This document shows positions 42,226 to 54,659 of a DNA stretch of 64,000 nt, piece by piece. The DNA lies in contig NC_088916.1 of the NCBI RefSeq assembly GCF_963576675.1, positions 12,004,501 through 12,068,500 on the forward strand. Reading direction: 5' to 3'. How positions within the stretch are numbered: the stretch's first letter is position 1; each line of letters starts with the position of its first letter. A program made the position numbers and the translations under genes. The stretch comes from Euphorbia lathyris (taxonomy: Eukaryota > Streptophyta > Magnoliopsida > Malpighiales > Euphorbiaceae). Under the pieces are notes generated by a model, which had not been told where the DNA came from, made no database searches, and worked only from the letters and a program-made list of their open reading frames with translations.

Positions 42226-44222
42226 TATGGCCACACTTATGGATTACGCTAGGCCAGGAGTGGCCGGTGTAACAAACAGTATAGTTAGACCCCAAATTAA
42301 TGATAAACCAATTTGAAATTAAGCCTGTGTTGCTTAATATGTTGCAAAATAATGTAACGTTTTACGGGTTACCTAACGAAAATCCTAACACCCACTTGAC
42401 AAATTTCTTAGAAATTTGTGACACTTTTAAAATTACTGATGTAACTGCAGAAGCAATCAAACTTCGCCTTTTTCCTTTTACTTTGAAGGATCGAGCCAAA
42501 GGGTGGTTAACTTCTATGCCAGCCGCATCAATTGAGACTTGGGGGCAATTAGCCCACGCATTTTTATCAAAAATTTTCCCTTTAGCAAAAACCGCGAGAG
42601 TCATTAAAGAGTTAACGTCTTTTTCTCAAAATGATAGTGAAACTCTTTATGAGGCTTGGGAACGTTTTAAAGAACTTCAACGTTTATGCCCACACCACCA
42701 ATTGCCCGCTGAACTTTTAATGCAAACATTTTATAATGGACTAAATCCTACAACTAGAGGTTCATTGGACGCTATGTCTGGAGGGTTATTCATGAAGAAA
42801 ACATTTGCCCAAGCAAGAGAACTTTTGGAGGAAATGGCAATCAACAGCAGTATGTGGCCCGCAGAACGTGGACACCTACCATCAGCGAAACCATCATCCT
42901 CAACTACATCATCAGTTAAAGGTATAGTGAATCTTGATCCAGTACCGATGTTGCAAGCCCAATTTTCTGCCTTGTCGCACAAAATTGATAGGTTTATGGC
43001 ACCGTGTGATCCTAATGGTCAATCAATCTGAACGGATGTGGATTACGAAGGTATGAGTGAAATTGAACAGGTAAACTTTGTCCAAGGACAAAACCAAACT
43101 AATAACCCTTATTCCAATACATATAATCCTGGATGGAGAAATCATCCTAACTTTAACTGGAGAGATAATAATAACAATAATGTTAATGCTAATCAAAATC
43201 GTACTAATAATTATCAAAATCAATCAAGAGATTCGATTAGCACTTTACCTTCTAAAATCGACAAATTCATTGATGCGATGAGCGGAAAAATAAGTAATCA
43301 CGACGATGGTTTTAAACGGATCGAGAATAAATTCGATCAGCTTATTAAAAACCAATCATCTAGCATCCATAATTTGGAGATTCAAATTGGACAACTCGCT
43401 AAATCAATTCCATCCCGCAAAGAGGGAAGTCTTCCAAGCCATACGGAAGAAAATCCGAAAGAGCATGTTAAGGCTATCACTCTTCGTTCAGGGAAAAATT
43501 ACTTAGGCCCGGAAATGCCCGGAAATTCGACTTTACCTGGAACTGATTTACCAAAGCCCAAAGAAGATACATTAAAACAAAAAGATGCACCGATTGACTC
43601 TAGTACAAAAACTTTTGTACCCAAACCACCTTTTCCACACAAAGTCCGCAATAAGGACTATGACAAACAACTTTTAACATTTTTAGATAAACTTAAGAAT
43701 TTGCATATTAATTTAACGTTTATGGATGCAATTACGCAAATTCCCAATTATGGTAAATTCCTCAAAGATTTAATTTCAAAGAAAATTAGTTGGGAAGGAA
43801 TTTCATCCATTTCACTAACTGAAGATTGCAGTTCGATTGTGTCAAGCAATTTGCCCACTAAACTCAAGGATCCCGGATGTTTTACCATTCCATGTAAATT
43901 GGGAGATATAGAATTCCCAAGTTGTCTTTGTGATTTAGGAGCAAGCATTAACTTGATGCCATTATCTATTTTTAATAAGTTAGGCTTAGAAGAAGACATC
44001 AAACGTACCAATATGGTTTTGCAATTAGCGGATCAAACCACTAAAAGACCATACGGTATAATTGAGGATGTTTTAGTTAAAGTTGACAAATTTATTTTTC
44101 CTACCGATTTCGTTATTTTAGATTTTGCTTATGATGTAAATTGTCCGCTAATCTTTGGTAGATCGTTCATGAACACGGGACGTGCTCTAGTTGATGTGTC
44201 GGAAGGGAAAGTAGTTTTATGA
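42226..44222 (+). pseudogene. gag: Athila-type Gag and protease
   Basis: The frame opens upstream (DPIDPEIERTLKKNKK at about 42115) with an ATG at 42226 (MATLMDYARPGVAG). A frameshift near 42297 moves it to the main frame. The gag core follows with FPFTLKDRAKGWLTSMP, ETLYEAWERFKELQRLCP and FYNGLNPTTRGSLDAMSGG. TGA at 43029-43031 interrupts. Then come Athila-type NPYSNTYNPGWRNHPNF, the ITLRSGK motif and the protease with LCDLGASINLMPLSIF (DLGA active site, about 43930) and LIFGRSFMNT. TGA at 44220-44222 sits where CGA (Arg) is expected. Only three lesions over 2 kb. Confidence 0.88.
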
Positions 44223-47200
44223 ATAGGAGATGATAAGATTGAGTTTGATATGAACCAAGCGATGAAATATCCTATGGAAGATTTCGCTTGTATGAAACTT
44301 GATTTAATTGAAGGATGTGTAAATGACATTGTTCAAAAAGAAGAAATGATAGAACCTATAATGAGTGAGGAACTAGAAGATAAGGACCCAGAACCTTTGA
44401 TTCGAGAAGATGGACTGGTTCCGCCTTCGATCGTAGTTCCACCTAAATTAGAACTTAAGGAATTACCAAGTCATTTGAGGTACGCTTTCTTAGGCGAAGG
44501 CGACTCTCTACCTATAATTATCTCTAACAAGTTGACACAAGTTCAAGAAGAAAAATTGAAAGAAGTTGTTAGAAATAGGATAGGAAGCATGAGTTGGCAA
44601 ATTTCTGACTTAAAAGGTATTAATCCAAGTATTGTAATGCATAGAATTCACTTAGAAGAAGATAAGCCACCTAAAGCGGATAGGCAAAGACGCCTAAATC
44701 CGAACATGAAAGAAGTAGTAAAAAATGAGATTACTAAACTTCTTGACAATGGAATCATTTATCCTATTTCGGATAGTGAATGGGTTAGTCCTCTCCATTG
44801 TGTACCTAAAAAGGGAGGCATAACAGTTGTAAGGAATGAAGAAGGTGAATTAATACCTACGCGAACCACCACTGGTTGGAGGGTTTGTATAGATTATAGA
44901 AATCTAAATAAAGCAACTAGGAAAGATCATTTTCCTCTTCCTTTCATTGATCAAATGATCGAAAGGATAGCTGGTCATGCTTTCTACTGTTTTCTTGATG
45001 GTTACTCCGGATTCTTTCAAATATACATTTACCCGGATGACCAAGATAAAACAACCTTCACATGTCCTTACGGAACATTTGCATATAGAAGAATGCCCTT
45101 TCGTCTGTGTAACGCACCTGCAACATTTCAACGTTGTATGACTGCGATTTTTAATGATTTCATTGAAGATATCATGGAAGTTTTTATGGACGATTTTTCA
45201 GTTTATGGAGATTCTTTTGATTCGTGCCTAGAAAACTTGGATAAAGTTTTGTCTAGGTGTGAAGAAACAAATTTGGTATTAAATTGGGAAAAATGTCATT
45301 TCATGGTTGACGAAGGAATTGTTTTAAGTCACAAAATCTCTAAAAAAGGATTAGAAGTAGATAGAGCAAAAACCTCAGTAATAGAGAAATTACCCCCTCC
45401 AACTACTGTTAAGGGAGTAAGATCATTCTTAGGACATGCTGGTTTTTACAGAAGATTTATTAAAAAAAAATTCTGTAATTTCCAAACCACTTACTAATTT
45501 ACTCATGAAAGATTCAACCTTTGATTTTAATGAAGAATGTGTTAAAGCTTTCGAAACATTGAAAACTGCTTTAGTCAGTGCACCTATTATTGCTAAACCC
45601 GATTGGGATTTACCATTTGAAATTATGTGTGATGCAAGTGACTTAGCTGTCGGATGTGTTTTAGGTCAAAGGAAAGATAAGAAACTTCATGTCATTTATT
45701 ATGCAAGTCACACACTGTCTGGTGCACAATTAAACTACACCACAACAGAAAAAGAAATGTTAGCCGTAGTTTTTGCATGTGACAAGTTTAGGTCATATTT
45801 ATTAGGTTCAAAAGTTATTATTTACACTGATCATGCAGCATTAAGATATCTATTTGCTAAAAAGGATGCAAAACCACGTCTAATTAGATGGGTTTTATTG
45901 TTGCAAGAATTTGATATAGAAATAAAAGACAAAAAGGGAGTTGAAAACCTTGTCGCCGATCATCTATCGAGACTTGAAGATGAAAACGGTCCTATAGGTG
46001 AAACTACCGGTATACGAGATGATTTCCCTGATGAACACCTCTATCAAATAAAAAGTGTCATGTCACCTTGGTATGCAGATATTGCTAATTATCTTGCAGC
46101 CAATATTGTTCCAGAAGGATTAGATTTCCAACAAAAGAAGAAAATTTTCTTCGATATTAAACAGTATTTTTGGGAAGATCCTTTTCTGTTCAAAACTTGT
46201 GGTGACGGGATAATTAGGAGATGCGTTGGTGAAAATGAATACGAATCCATAATGTCGGAATGCCATTCTAGCTCTTATGGAGGACATAATGGGGTTAACA
46301 AGACAGCTGCTAGAATATTTGAAAGCGGTTTCTTTTGGCCTACGATGTTTAAGGACGTCCGTTCATTTATTACTCGTTGTGATAAGTGCCAAAGAACAGG
46401 AAATCTAGGAAGGAAAGATGAGATGCCCCTCACAACCATATTAGAAGTTGAAATCTTCGATATGTGGGGAATAGATTTCATGGGACATTTTCCCCCTTCC
46501 AATGGTAAAACTTATATATTAGTTGCCGTCGATTATGTTTCGAAGTGGGTTGAAGCAATTGCAACCCCGACGAATGATTCTAAAGTTGTCGTTAATTTTC
46601 TTGACGATATATTTTGTAGATTTAGTTGTCCAAGAGTTATCGTTAGTGATGGCGGTACTCATTTTATAAACAAGAGTTTTGAAACACTTATGAAAAAATA
46701 TGGAGTACGCCACCGCGTATCAACGCCGTACCATCCTCAGTCAAATGGTCAGGCGGAGATATCAAACAGAGAACTCAAATGGATTCTCGAGAAAACAGTT
46801 TCATCTTCTAGAAAAGATTGGTCTTCCAAACTCAATAATGCGCTATGGGCATACCGTACTGCATTTAAAACGCCAATAGGAATGACTCCGTACCGTTTAG
46901 TGTATGGTAAGGCATGTCATTTGCCAGTCGAATTAGAACACAAAGCCTATTGGGCTATTAGAGAACTAAACTTTGATTTACGACAATTAGGTAAGAAACG
47001 TTTGCTCCATTTGAATGAGTTAGATGAGTTACGTCATCTATCTTACGAAAATGCAAAGATTTATAAAGAAAAAGTGAAAAAATGGCATGATTCCAAAATT
47101 AAAGTCAAACACTTTAATGTTGGGGATAAAGTGCTGTTATTTAATTCACGACTTCGTTTATTTCCAGGAAAACTTAAGTCCAGATGGTTAGGACCATATT

Positions 47201-47349
47201 TAGTCGTCAAAACATTCGATTATGGTTCTTTAGAACTGGAAGGTCCTACCGGAGTTCGATTCAAAGTTAATGGTAATCGATGTAAAATCTATTACGAAAA
47301 TATTTCCCAACTAGGAATTGAGTTCGTAACAAGATTATCTGATATATGA
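44223..47349 (+). pseudogene. pol: Athila-type Pol: RT, RNase H, integrase
   Basis: RT has WRVCIDYRNLNKATRKDHF, MPFRLCNAPATFQR (Arg where Gly is usual) and the FMDD catalytic motif (about 45185). A run of nine A at 45462-45470 shifts the frame before RNase H ([48 protein letters not shown]). Integrase: [16 protein letters not shown]...[44 protein letters not shown], then the C-terminal [16 protein letters not shown] at 47347-47349. From 45436 on the frame is fully open, so RNase H and integrase look undamaged. Confidence 0.9.
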
Positions 47350-47355
47350 ATTATT

Positions 47356-49219
47356 TGTTGGAAATTAGGCTAAGGTATAACAGCGGAAATATAAAAAATT
47401 TAGCCTACTTCCTTTTAACCATAGGATTCATTAATCGTTATTTCATATAAAGAGGGATAAGAAGGAATACCTTTTGAAGAACAATCTACCGTTGTTAAAG
47501 AAGCGCCCACAATTCTTCTCCGAGATCCCAAGCACGAAGTATAACACGGTGAGGTTAAGATAGAATCAACCCTTATGAGATGCAACCAAAATAGATTGCC
47601 TCTAATTAACCAACACAAGATCAAAGAGAAAAGGAGATGAATGTAATTAATCAATCGACGGAAGCCGTATGAATTCTTGTCCACGAAAACGGGAAGTCGA
47701 ATTCTCTTTCTCTCACTAGCTAGGGATTTCGAAAATCACAAAGGGGCAGGGGATAGGCTTAGTCGAAATTCACACATTAGGGGGGTATATATAATAACTT
47801 GTATCTAAACCCTAGTTAGATAGGAATAGGTTACTTAATAGGAATTCAATTCGGAATAGGATTCCTAATTATTATCTTATAATATATCTAATATATTTAG
47901 GATAATAATAAATAACCTAATTGGATAATAATAGGAGTATATTAATCTAATTAAAACTCCTAATTTAATTATCTCTCTTAATTAATTTAATTCACAAACC
48001 TAATCAAATTAGGATTAAGGGAATTAAAATAATTCCTAACTTATTATATACAAATTTCGGCCTCCCCTAATTAAATGGGCCTTACTGGGCTCATTTGGGC
48101 TTCCATCTATTAATGACATCCATCTCTCTTTTGGTTCCAAGTCTTATGTGTGATCCATTAGGTTCTTACTACTTCTGGCCGTATGCAACTATTACATTAA
48201 TTTCTTCAAGAATTATATTTAATCCTTGCATAACGGAATGATGTACTGAGTATGTTATTGGCAAGTCTGTAATCATTCCCCCAGAGTCCGTTAAGAAGAC
48301 AGGTTGATTCTGTCGTTAACCCTTCCGTATTAGTTACGGTATAATACGATCCTTTATCAACTACATCCTTGAACTGAATCTTATGACTATGGGTAATGTC
48401 AAGTCACATATAGCGAGACGTTCGTTTTACTTGTTCTTGGCCGAGTCAAATCAAAAAGATAGGTTAAGTGAAATCTGTATTTCTACTCTTAAGCTATCAC
48501 CTTGCAAGGGTTTAGAGTCGAGTCTTCCACAAGCGATCCTTGGATGTATCTCCCATTAATCGGGAGTGATAAATGCTCAATCCAATGTATAACTACCCTG
48601 ACATTACTTCCTGTGACACCCAACCTTTGCAGTTCACACCCCAGAGTCATCTCTGTTAAGGATCGTGGGACCGTGGGATCAAAGTCTCACATTCAGTAAT
48701 TCAGGATGACCAATTAACATTCTTTTGAGTCTGAGGATTAGTTATACCTAGTAATACCAATGAGATGAACAGTTGACAAGGATGAATCTACCCATCCTGT
48801 TATCTCAAATCGGATCCCCAATCCTAATGAACAACGTTTCACCGGATCTATGTAACTGTCCAGATATCTATATATATGAAGCTTGTGAGATCAGCTTTCT
48901 GTCGGACAGAAGACATTGTTACATACAAGTCTCAATAATGATATATCAATCCTAAACATATCACTTGACTTGGGGTGGTTTTAAGTTTATTAGTTTATTA
49001 TAAAGTTTTGTCTCACTTCATGCTTGTATGAACACTTTATAATCACTTTAAACAAACTTACGGATTTCCTTTTATTAGACTTTATTTAGTGCTTAAAAGG
49101 GATTGCCTTTATATAGTTATAAAACATATATCTCATTAAAACAAATGATATAAAGAACAATTCATTTACATTAAGTTTGTATCCTGCAACAATTGTCTAT
49201 AGGACACTAAACCCCAACA
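47356..49219 (-). repeat. 3' LTR of a second copia element (1864 bp)
   Basis: On the plus strand it begins TGTTGGAAATTAGGCTAAGG and ends AAACCCCAACA; a PPT adjoins at 49220. Copia pol follows on the minus strand, so this is the 3' LTR. TATATATA at 47786-47793 is a possible TATA box. The left flank is TTATT. No partner LTR is found in the window. Confidence 0.8.
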
Positions 49220-49233
49220 TACTCCCACTTGGA
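49220..49233 (-). other. Polypurine tract of the second copia element
   Basis: The minus strand reads TCCAAGTGGGAGTA directly before the LTR end TGTTGGGG, the usual copia PPT shape. Confidence 0.75.
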
Positions 49234-52200
49234 CTAAAGCCAATTGTTTCTAAAACTTATCCCAGTAGAAGTTAAATGACGATCATGTACTTTCTGGGTT
49301 AAAGGCTTTGTCAACGGATCTGCAACGTTGTCCTCTGTAGGTGCTCTTTCTATTCTCACATCTCCTCTAGCCACAATCTCTCTAATGATGTGGTATCGCT
49401 TTAGGTAGTGCTTGGATGCATTATGAGACCGTGGTTCCTTTGCTTACGCAATGGCTCCATTGTTATCACAGTACAGAGTAATGGGATTGACAATGTCAGG
49501 CACCACACCTAGTTCTGTAATGAACTTTCTAATCCAAACTGCTTCCGCAGCAGCGATGTACTCTGACTCGGTCGTAGAGAAAGCTACGCTTCCCTGCTTG
49601 GAACTTTTCCAACTGACCGCGCCCCCATTCAAGATAAACAGGTATCCTGATTGGGATTTAAAATCATTCTCATCTGTGAGATGACTAGCGTCTGAAAATC
49701 CTTCAATTTTCAGATCTCCTTCTCCGTACACTAGGAACATATCTTTAGTCCTTCTCAAGTACTTAAGAATGTTCTTGACGGCAATCCAATGCTCGTCTCC
49801 CGGATTCCCTTGGTAACGACTCGTTACAGATAACGCGAACGCTACGTCAGGTCTAGTGCATAGCATAGCATACATGATCGAACCGATCGCGCTGGCGTAC
49901 GGGACTACAGCCATACGTCGTTTGTCATCATCAGTTTTAGGACATTGATGATTGTTTAACTTTACTCCATGTACCATTGGTAAGTTACCTCATTTCGATT
50001 CAAGCATGCTAAACCGATTTAGCACCTTTTCAATGTATGTAGCCTGTGAAAGACCAAGCAGTCTTCGCGATCTATCTCTATAGATCTTTATACCAAGTAT
50101 ATAAGCTGCTTCACCAAGGTCTTTCATTGAGAAGTTACCGGATAACCATATTTTCACCGACTGTAATAGAGCAATGTCATTTCCCATTAACAGTATATCG
50201 TCCACATATAGTATGAGAAATGCTATAGAGCTCCCACTTGCTTTCTTGTAAATGCAAGCTTCTTCGCAATTTTGTTCGAAACCAAATTGTTTTATGGTTT
50301 CGTCAAAACGCTTATTCCAGCTTCTCGATGCTTGCTTGAGTCCATAAATGGATCTCTGAAGTTTGCAAACTTTGTTTACATCCTTCGATATGAAACCTTC
50401 AGGCTGCATCATGTATACATCCTCAAGCAGGTTTCCATTTAGGAAAGTTGTTTTCACATCCATTTGCCAAATCTCATAATGAAAATGAGCGGCAATTGCA
50501 AGCATGATTCTGATTGATTTGGACATAGCAACAGGAGAGAAGGTTTCGTCATAATCAACACCTTGTTTCTGACGATATCCTTTCGCTACCAACCTAGCCT
50601 TGTAGGTGCTAACCTTTCCATCCATGTCAGTCTTCTTTTTGAAGATCCACCTGCACCCAATGGGAATTATCCCTTCGGGTGGATCAACCAAAGTCCACAC
50701 TTGGTTAGTATACATGGAATCCATTTCAGAATCCATGGCCTCAAGCCATGCTTTAGAATCTAGACTAGTAAGAGCCTCTTCGTAGTTTTCGGGTTCGTCG
50801 TCTAACACAGGAACCTCGTTATCATCTCCCACTAGAAAACCATATCTAACTGGGAGTTCACGAACTCTTCGTGATCTACGAATAGGTGCCACTGGAGTCT
50901 CATCTAATGGGACTTCTTCGGGTACCTCAACCGCTTCTGTTGTTTCAGTCGGTGTTTCTTCCTCTTGAACTTCATCGAGTTCAATCATGCTTCCCTTTTG
51001 TGTTTCTTCGAGAAACTCTTTCTCTAAGAAGGTTGCGTATCTGGATACTATTACTTTCTGATCATCTGGATGATAGAAGTAATACCCCATGGTTTCTTTA
51101 GGATATCCAATGAAGAAACATTTATCAGATTTAGAATCTAATTTGTCGGACGCAATGCGTTTGACAAAAGATGAACAACCCCATACTCTCATAAATGAGA
51201 ACACGGGTTTCCTACCAACGAACAATTCATATGGTGTGGAACTAGCGGATTTAGTTGGTACTCGGTTCAGGGTGAAGAGGGCAGTTTCTAAGGCATAGCC
51301 CCAGAACGACTTTGGAAGTAAGGTCATGCTCATCATGGATCGTACCATATCTAATAGGGTACGGTTTCTTCTCTCGGATACACCATTGTGTTGTGGTGTA
51401 TAGGGAGGTGTCCATTGTGAGCATATCCCACATTCAGTTAGATAATTCAGAAAATCATCTGAAAGATATTCGCCACCTCGATCGGATCGAAGCGTCTTTA
51501 TTTTTCTTTCTAATTGATTTTCCACTTCATTCTTGAAGCATTTGAATTTCTCAAAAGCTTCTGATTTGTGCTTCATCAAGTAGACGTAACCATATCGGGT
51601 ATGGTCATCTATGAAGCTTATGAAGTATCTGAATCCTCCTCTTGCTTGGACTGACATAGGACCGCATACATCTGTATGAATAAGTCCTAGAGTGTCTGAT
51701 ACACGCTCACCTTTATTGCTAAAGGGTGTCTTTGTCATTTTACCTTTTAAACATGATTCACATGTTTCCAATGATTCATGATCGATTGGATCTATAAGCC
51801 CATCTGAATGTAGCTTTAGCATGCGTCTCTTATTCATATGGCCTAAACGAAAATGCCACAAGTAAGTTGAATTATCTATCTTGTGTCTTTTGGTATCAAT
51901 TGCAAAAACAGGAGTTTTATCATCTAACACATAAATCCCATTTTGTGATATTCCTGAAAAATAAAAGATCGAATCTTTATAAAAATTGCAACTATTGTTC
52001 TTTATTGAAATATGAAAACCGTCGTCAACAAGACGGCTAATAGAAATAATGTTACGAGACATCTCAGGAACGTATAAACAATTCCTTAATTCTATTACAA
52101 GCCCAGAGGGCAAAGGTAAAACATAATCTCCAATTGCGAGGGCGGCAACTCTTGCTCCATTTCCAACTCGCAAGTTTATGCTTCCTTTCTTTAGTTCCTT

Positions 52201-52359
52201 AGTCTGTTTTAGCTCCTGCATATTTTTACAAATATGAGATCCACATCCGGTATCAAGTACCCAAGATTCAGACAGTGAAACTTTATTTATTTCAATATAA
52301 AACATACCAGATGCTGAAGCACCGTTATTTTCCTTCTCGTGGAAGATTAGGTACTCCAT
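49230..52359 (-). pseudogene. pol: Copia Pol: protease, integrase, RT, RNase H, three point stops
   Basis: Continues in frame from gag. Protease WVLDTGCGSHIC (DTG, about 52265). Integrase zinc-binding HFRLGHMNKRRM...CESCLKGK, core HTDVCGPM, LRSDRGGEY and GVSERRNRTLLD. RT has QMDVKTTFLNG and YVDDILLMG (about 50210). TGA at 49989-49987 follows MLESK where CGA (Arg) is expected. RNase H runs 49977-49444 (GFSDASHL, STTESEYIAA, CDNNGAIA), then TAA where CAA is expected, with AKEPRSHNASKHYL and NVADPLTKPL readable beyond to about 49230. All catalytic motifs remain. Confidence 0.87.
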
Positions 52360-53100
52360 GCAATCCCTCTTCTAATGCCCTAAGTCACCACAATAGTAGC
52401 ACTTTCCTTTGGGCTTCTTTGGTTCCTTTCCCTTCGTTTCGGTGAGCACAGCCCCCTTGCATATATCAAGATGGTTTGGATTGGGAGCGACCCCTTTCCT
52501 TTTTCTCGATCCTTCAATAGCAAGGGCCAACATTTCCTCGTTTTCTTTTATAATGGGCTCGACTGACTCGAGCATATGTGCAAGCTCTACAAGAGAGGTT
52601 TGCAAGCCACTCATCTGATAGTTCATGATGAACTGTGAGTAGCTCTCAGGGAGGGACTGTAGAAGTAAGTTTTCACTTAGTTCATGGTCCATCGCATCTC
52701 CAATACTAGAAAACTTGGTCATGAGGCTGATCATCTTGCTTTTATATAACTCCTTGGTTATTTCGAAGCGCTCGCACCGAGTTTCTATCACAAATAGCTC
52801 TTTAAGGTGCTTGACCATGGAAGAGGCATCCATATCTGAATGTAGTTGCCTTTTAACCTCCGGTGTCAATGATGCAAGTATGATGTCCCCTACTTGATCG
52901 TCATCAGCTTTATGCTTCAAGTAAGCATAAACCTCTTGGTAGGGAGCATCATCCATTGGGTAAGGGGGTATCGGTGTATCAAGTACATACCCTTTCCTTT
53001 TGAACTTCAAAACAATTTTGAGGTTACGAAACCAGTCGGTGAAGTTTGAACCATTCAATTTGTTATCGGTAAGGATGTAACGCAGATTGGTGTTAGTCAT
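52360..53100 (-). pseudogene. gag: Copia Gag
   Basis: The likely start is ATG at 53100 (MTNTNLRYILTDNKLNG); the frame is open from 53157. The UBN2-type gag core has NGSNFTDWFRNLKIVL, MDASSMVKHLKELFV and LPESYSQFIMNYQMSG. The zinc knuckle reads CYYCGDLGH-stop-KRDC: TAG at 52374-52372 replaces a residue that is usually Trp (TGG) in GHWKRDC. One base change therefore separates gag from pol. Confidence 0.87.
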
Positions 53101-53157
53101 GATTTTAAGAGTGTGTTTATTTAAACCTGAGAGTGAGAAAGAGTAAACGTATGTCAT

Positions 53158-54340
53158 TCATTTGCTTAAAGTATATCAATCTAAAATTATAGGTCTTTTA
53201 ATTTATTTCAGATTGCTCCCACTATTTTGCCAAATTAATAACCCTCCATATTAATTCGAAGAATTTCACAAATCCTTTAGTGAGCTAGGATCCTAACTCC
53301 TGAGATTTCGCCTTGACTTTAGCCAATAAGCTAGTCCCATTTGTTAGGTAGATTCATGCAATCAATCACATCTCGAATGTGATTCCCAGGTTATTGGGTT
53401 ACTAACCACATTAGTAACTAATATGTCATTCATATTAATCCCAACCATCTTGCCCATTAGTTTATGACAACATGAGTTTGCCCATCCAATTATCATACTC
53501 TAATTTAAGTATTACCCCATATTCATGAAAGAACGATTTTCGATAATCCAGGTGTTACCATAAGACCCCGAGCTTGAGTTTACCCAACAACCCAAAGGCC
53601 CCCAGTACTGCCGGCTGAATTATAATATTAGGGAGGGGCAACCGATTTTAATAACTTGCTTTTTTACTTAACTTTTTAATGAGGGATTTTTATTTAAGTC
53701 TCATAATCTAACTTAGTATTGATTTTCTTTAGCATACATCAGACACACATACATACATACATTGGCGTTATGGACATATCATCTAAATTATTCCGTCGAG
53801 CCAGAGACGGAATAAAAGGCCAAACCTAAGGAAATACTAACTATTACATATTTCTCTTTAGGTCCTCTGTCTTCTCCATGGCGCCTTGAAATTACATATT
53901 AATTTCTATACTACTATAAGAAAACTTCAACTGAATTGAAGGGAATTAGATGAGAGGAGAAATTACAATAGATAGTAGAAAGGCAGGACGCGCAGGCCCT
54001 ATTTCAAAAATACCAAAAGACTAAAAGAGGGTCCAAATATGTCCATAACTCCAAACATGCAAAGACTCAATTAAATAAATTTAATTGGTTGATTACATAA
54101 TCATCTTATGTAATATTTAGGTTAATCACATTAACTCGTCAAATTAACTTTCATCTAATTTTACTTCTAATCGTTTTGTATCTTTATATTAATCCTTAGA
54201 TTAATATAACCATATAAAACATCGATTATGCATGTCCCAATTATTTTGATTTCAATTCATTTAACACTTTGATTTACAACTTGGTAAAAACAAACTTTTA
54301 AACGAATTTTTTTTTTCATTCGATAATCAAAACAGAAAAC
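53158..54340 (-). other. Non-coding leader of the copia element, and unassigned DNA
   Basis: No coding frame is supported. Sequence upstream of gag (minus strand) is moderately AT-rich with phrases such as CCAGTACTGCCGGC at about 53605. I see no PBS (GCTCTGATACCA on the plus strand) and no copy of the 47356 LTR start, so the true 5' limit of the element is unknown. Confidence 0.45.
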
Positions 54341-54355
54341 TATTGATTTCTGAAA

Positions 54356-54377
54356 CATATATATATATATATATATA
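54356..54377. repeat. (AT)n microsatellite
   Basis: About eleven AT dinucleotides following GAAACAT. Confidence 0.9.
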
Positions 54378-54419
54378 AATTATTTACAAGCCGATTTTAA
54401 CAATTAAAATCAAGTGGGA

Positions 54420-54545
54420 TTCGGGCCGGGGCCCGAAACTGGGCTGCTGCCGTTTGGCAGCAGCCCCGCGGCTGCGCACACGGCTGCTGCCGCGCGACAG
54501 CGGCTGGTCCTCGCCGTGAGGCGCGACCCGAGCCGCTGTCGTATT
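54420..54545. repeat. GC-rich cluster of hairpins
   Basis: In an AT-rich setting this 125-bp block contains CGGGCCGGGGCCCG, GGCTGCTGCC-GTTT-GGCAGCAGCC (perfect 10-bp stem, about 54449-54473) and CGACAGCGGCT...AGCCGCTGTCG (11-bp arms, about 54496-54542). It has no coding frame. It resembles the GC-rich palindromic parts of plant LTR promoters, but no LTR is identified here. Confidence 0.75.
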
Positions 54546-54659
54546 TTTTAAAAAAATATATAAGTATATATCAGATTTTAAAACGATTTTAAAAATGATT
54601 TTCAGAAATAGGAAAAACTACAATAGATTTCCGTTTTATCTTTTAGAATTAATAAAACT

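Larger units (their letters stand above)
30720..47349 (+). mobile_element. Second Athila-like Ty3/gypsy element, 5' LTR to end of pol
   Basis: 5' LTR split by a Sirevirus (30720-30830 plus 40515-41898), PBS 41905, gag-protease 42226-44222, RT-RNase H-integrase 44223-47349. A new LTR starts at 47356, six bases after the pol stop. No env-like region or 3' LTR of this element appears in the window. Defects are few: a frameshift near 42297, stops at 43029 and 44220, and an A-run frameshift at 45462-45470. Without the Sirevirus the LTR would be about 1.49 kb. Confidence 0.9.
47356..54340 (-). mobile_element. Second Ty1/copia element, 3' LTR through gag and leader
   Basis: Minus-strand order: leader (about 54340-53158), gag (53100-52360), protease-integrase-RT-RNase H (52359 to about 49230), PPT (49233-49220), 3' LTR (49219-47356). 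The PBS and 5' LTR are not seen before the LINE that starts near 54660, so the 5' end is missing or lies outside the window. Gag-pol is a single frame interrupted by three stops and no frameshift. Lineage within copia is not assigned. Confidence 0.82.
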
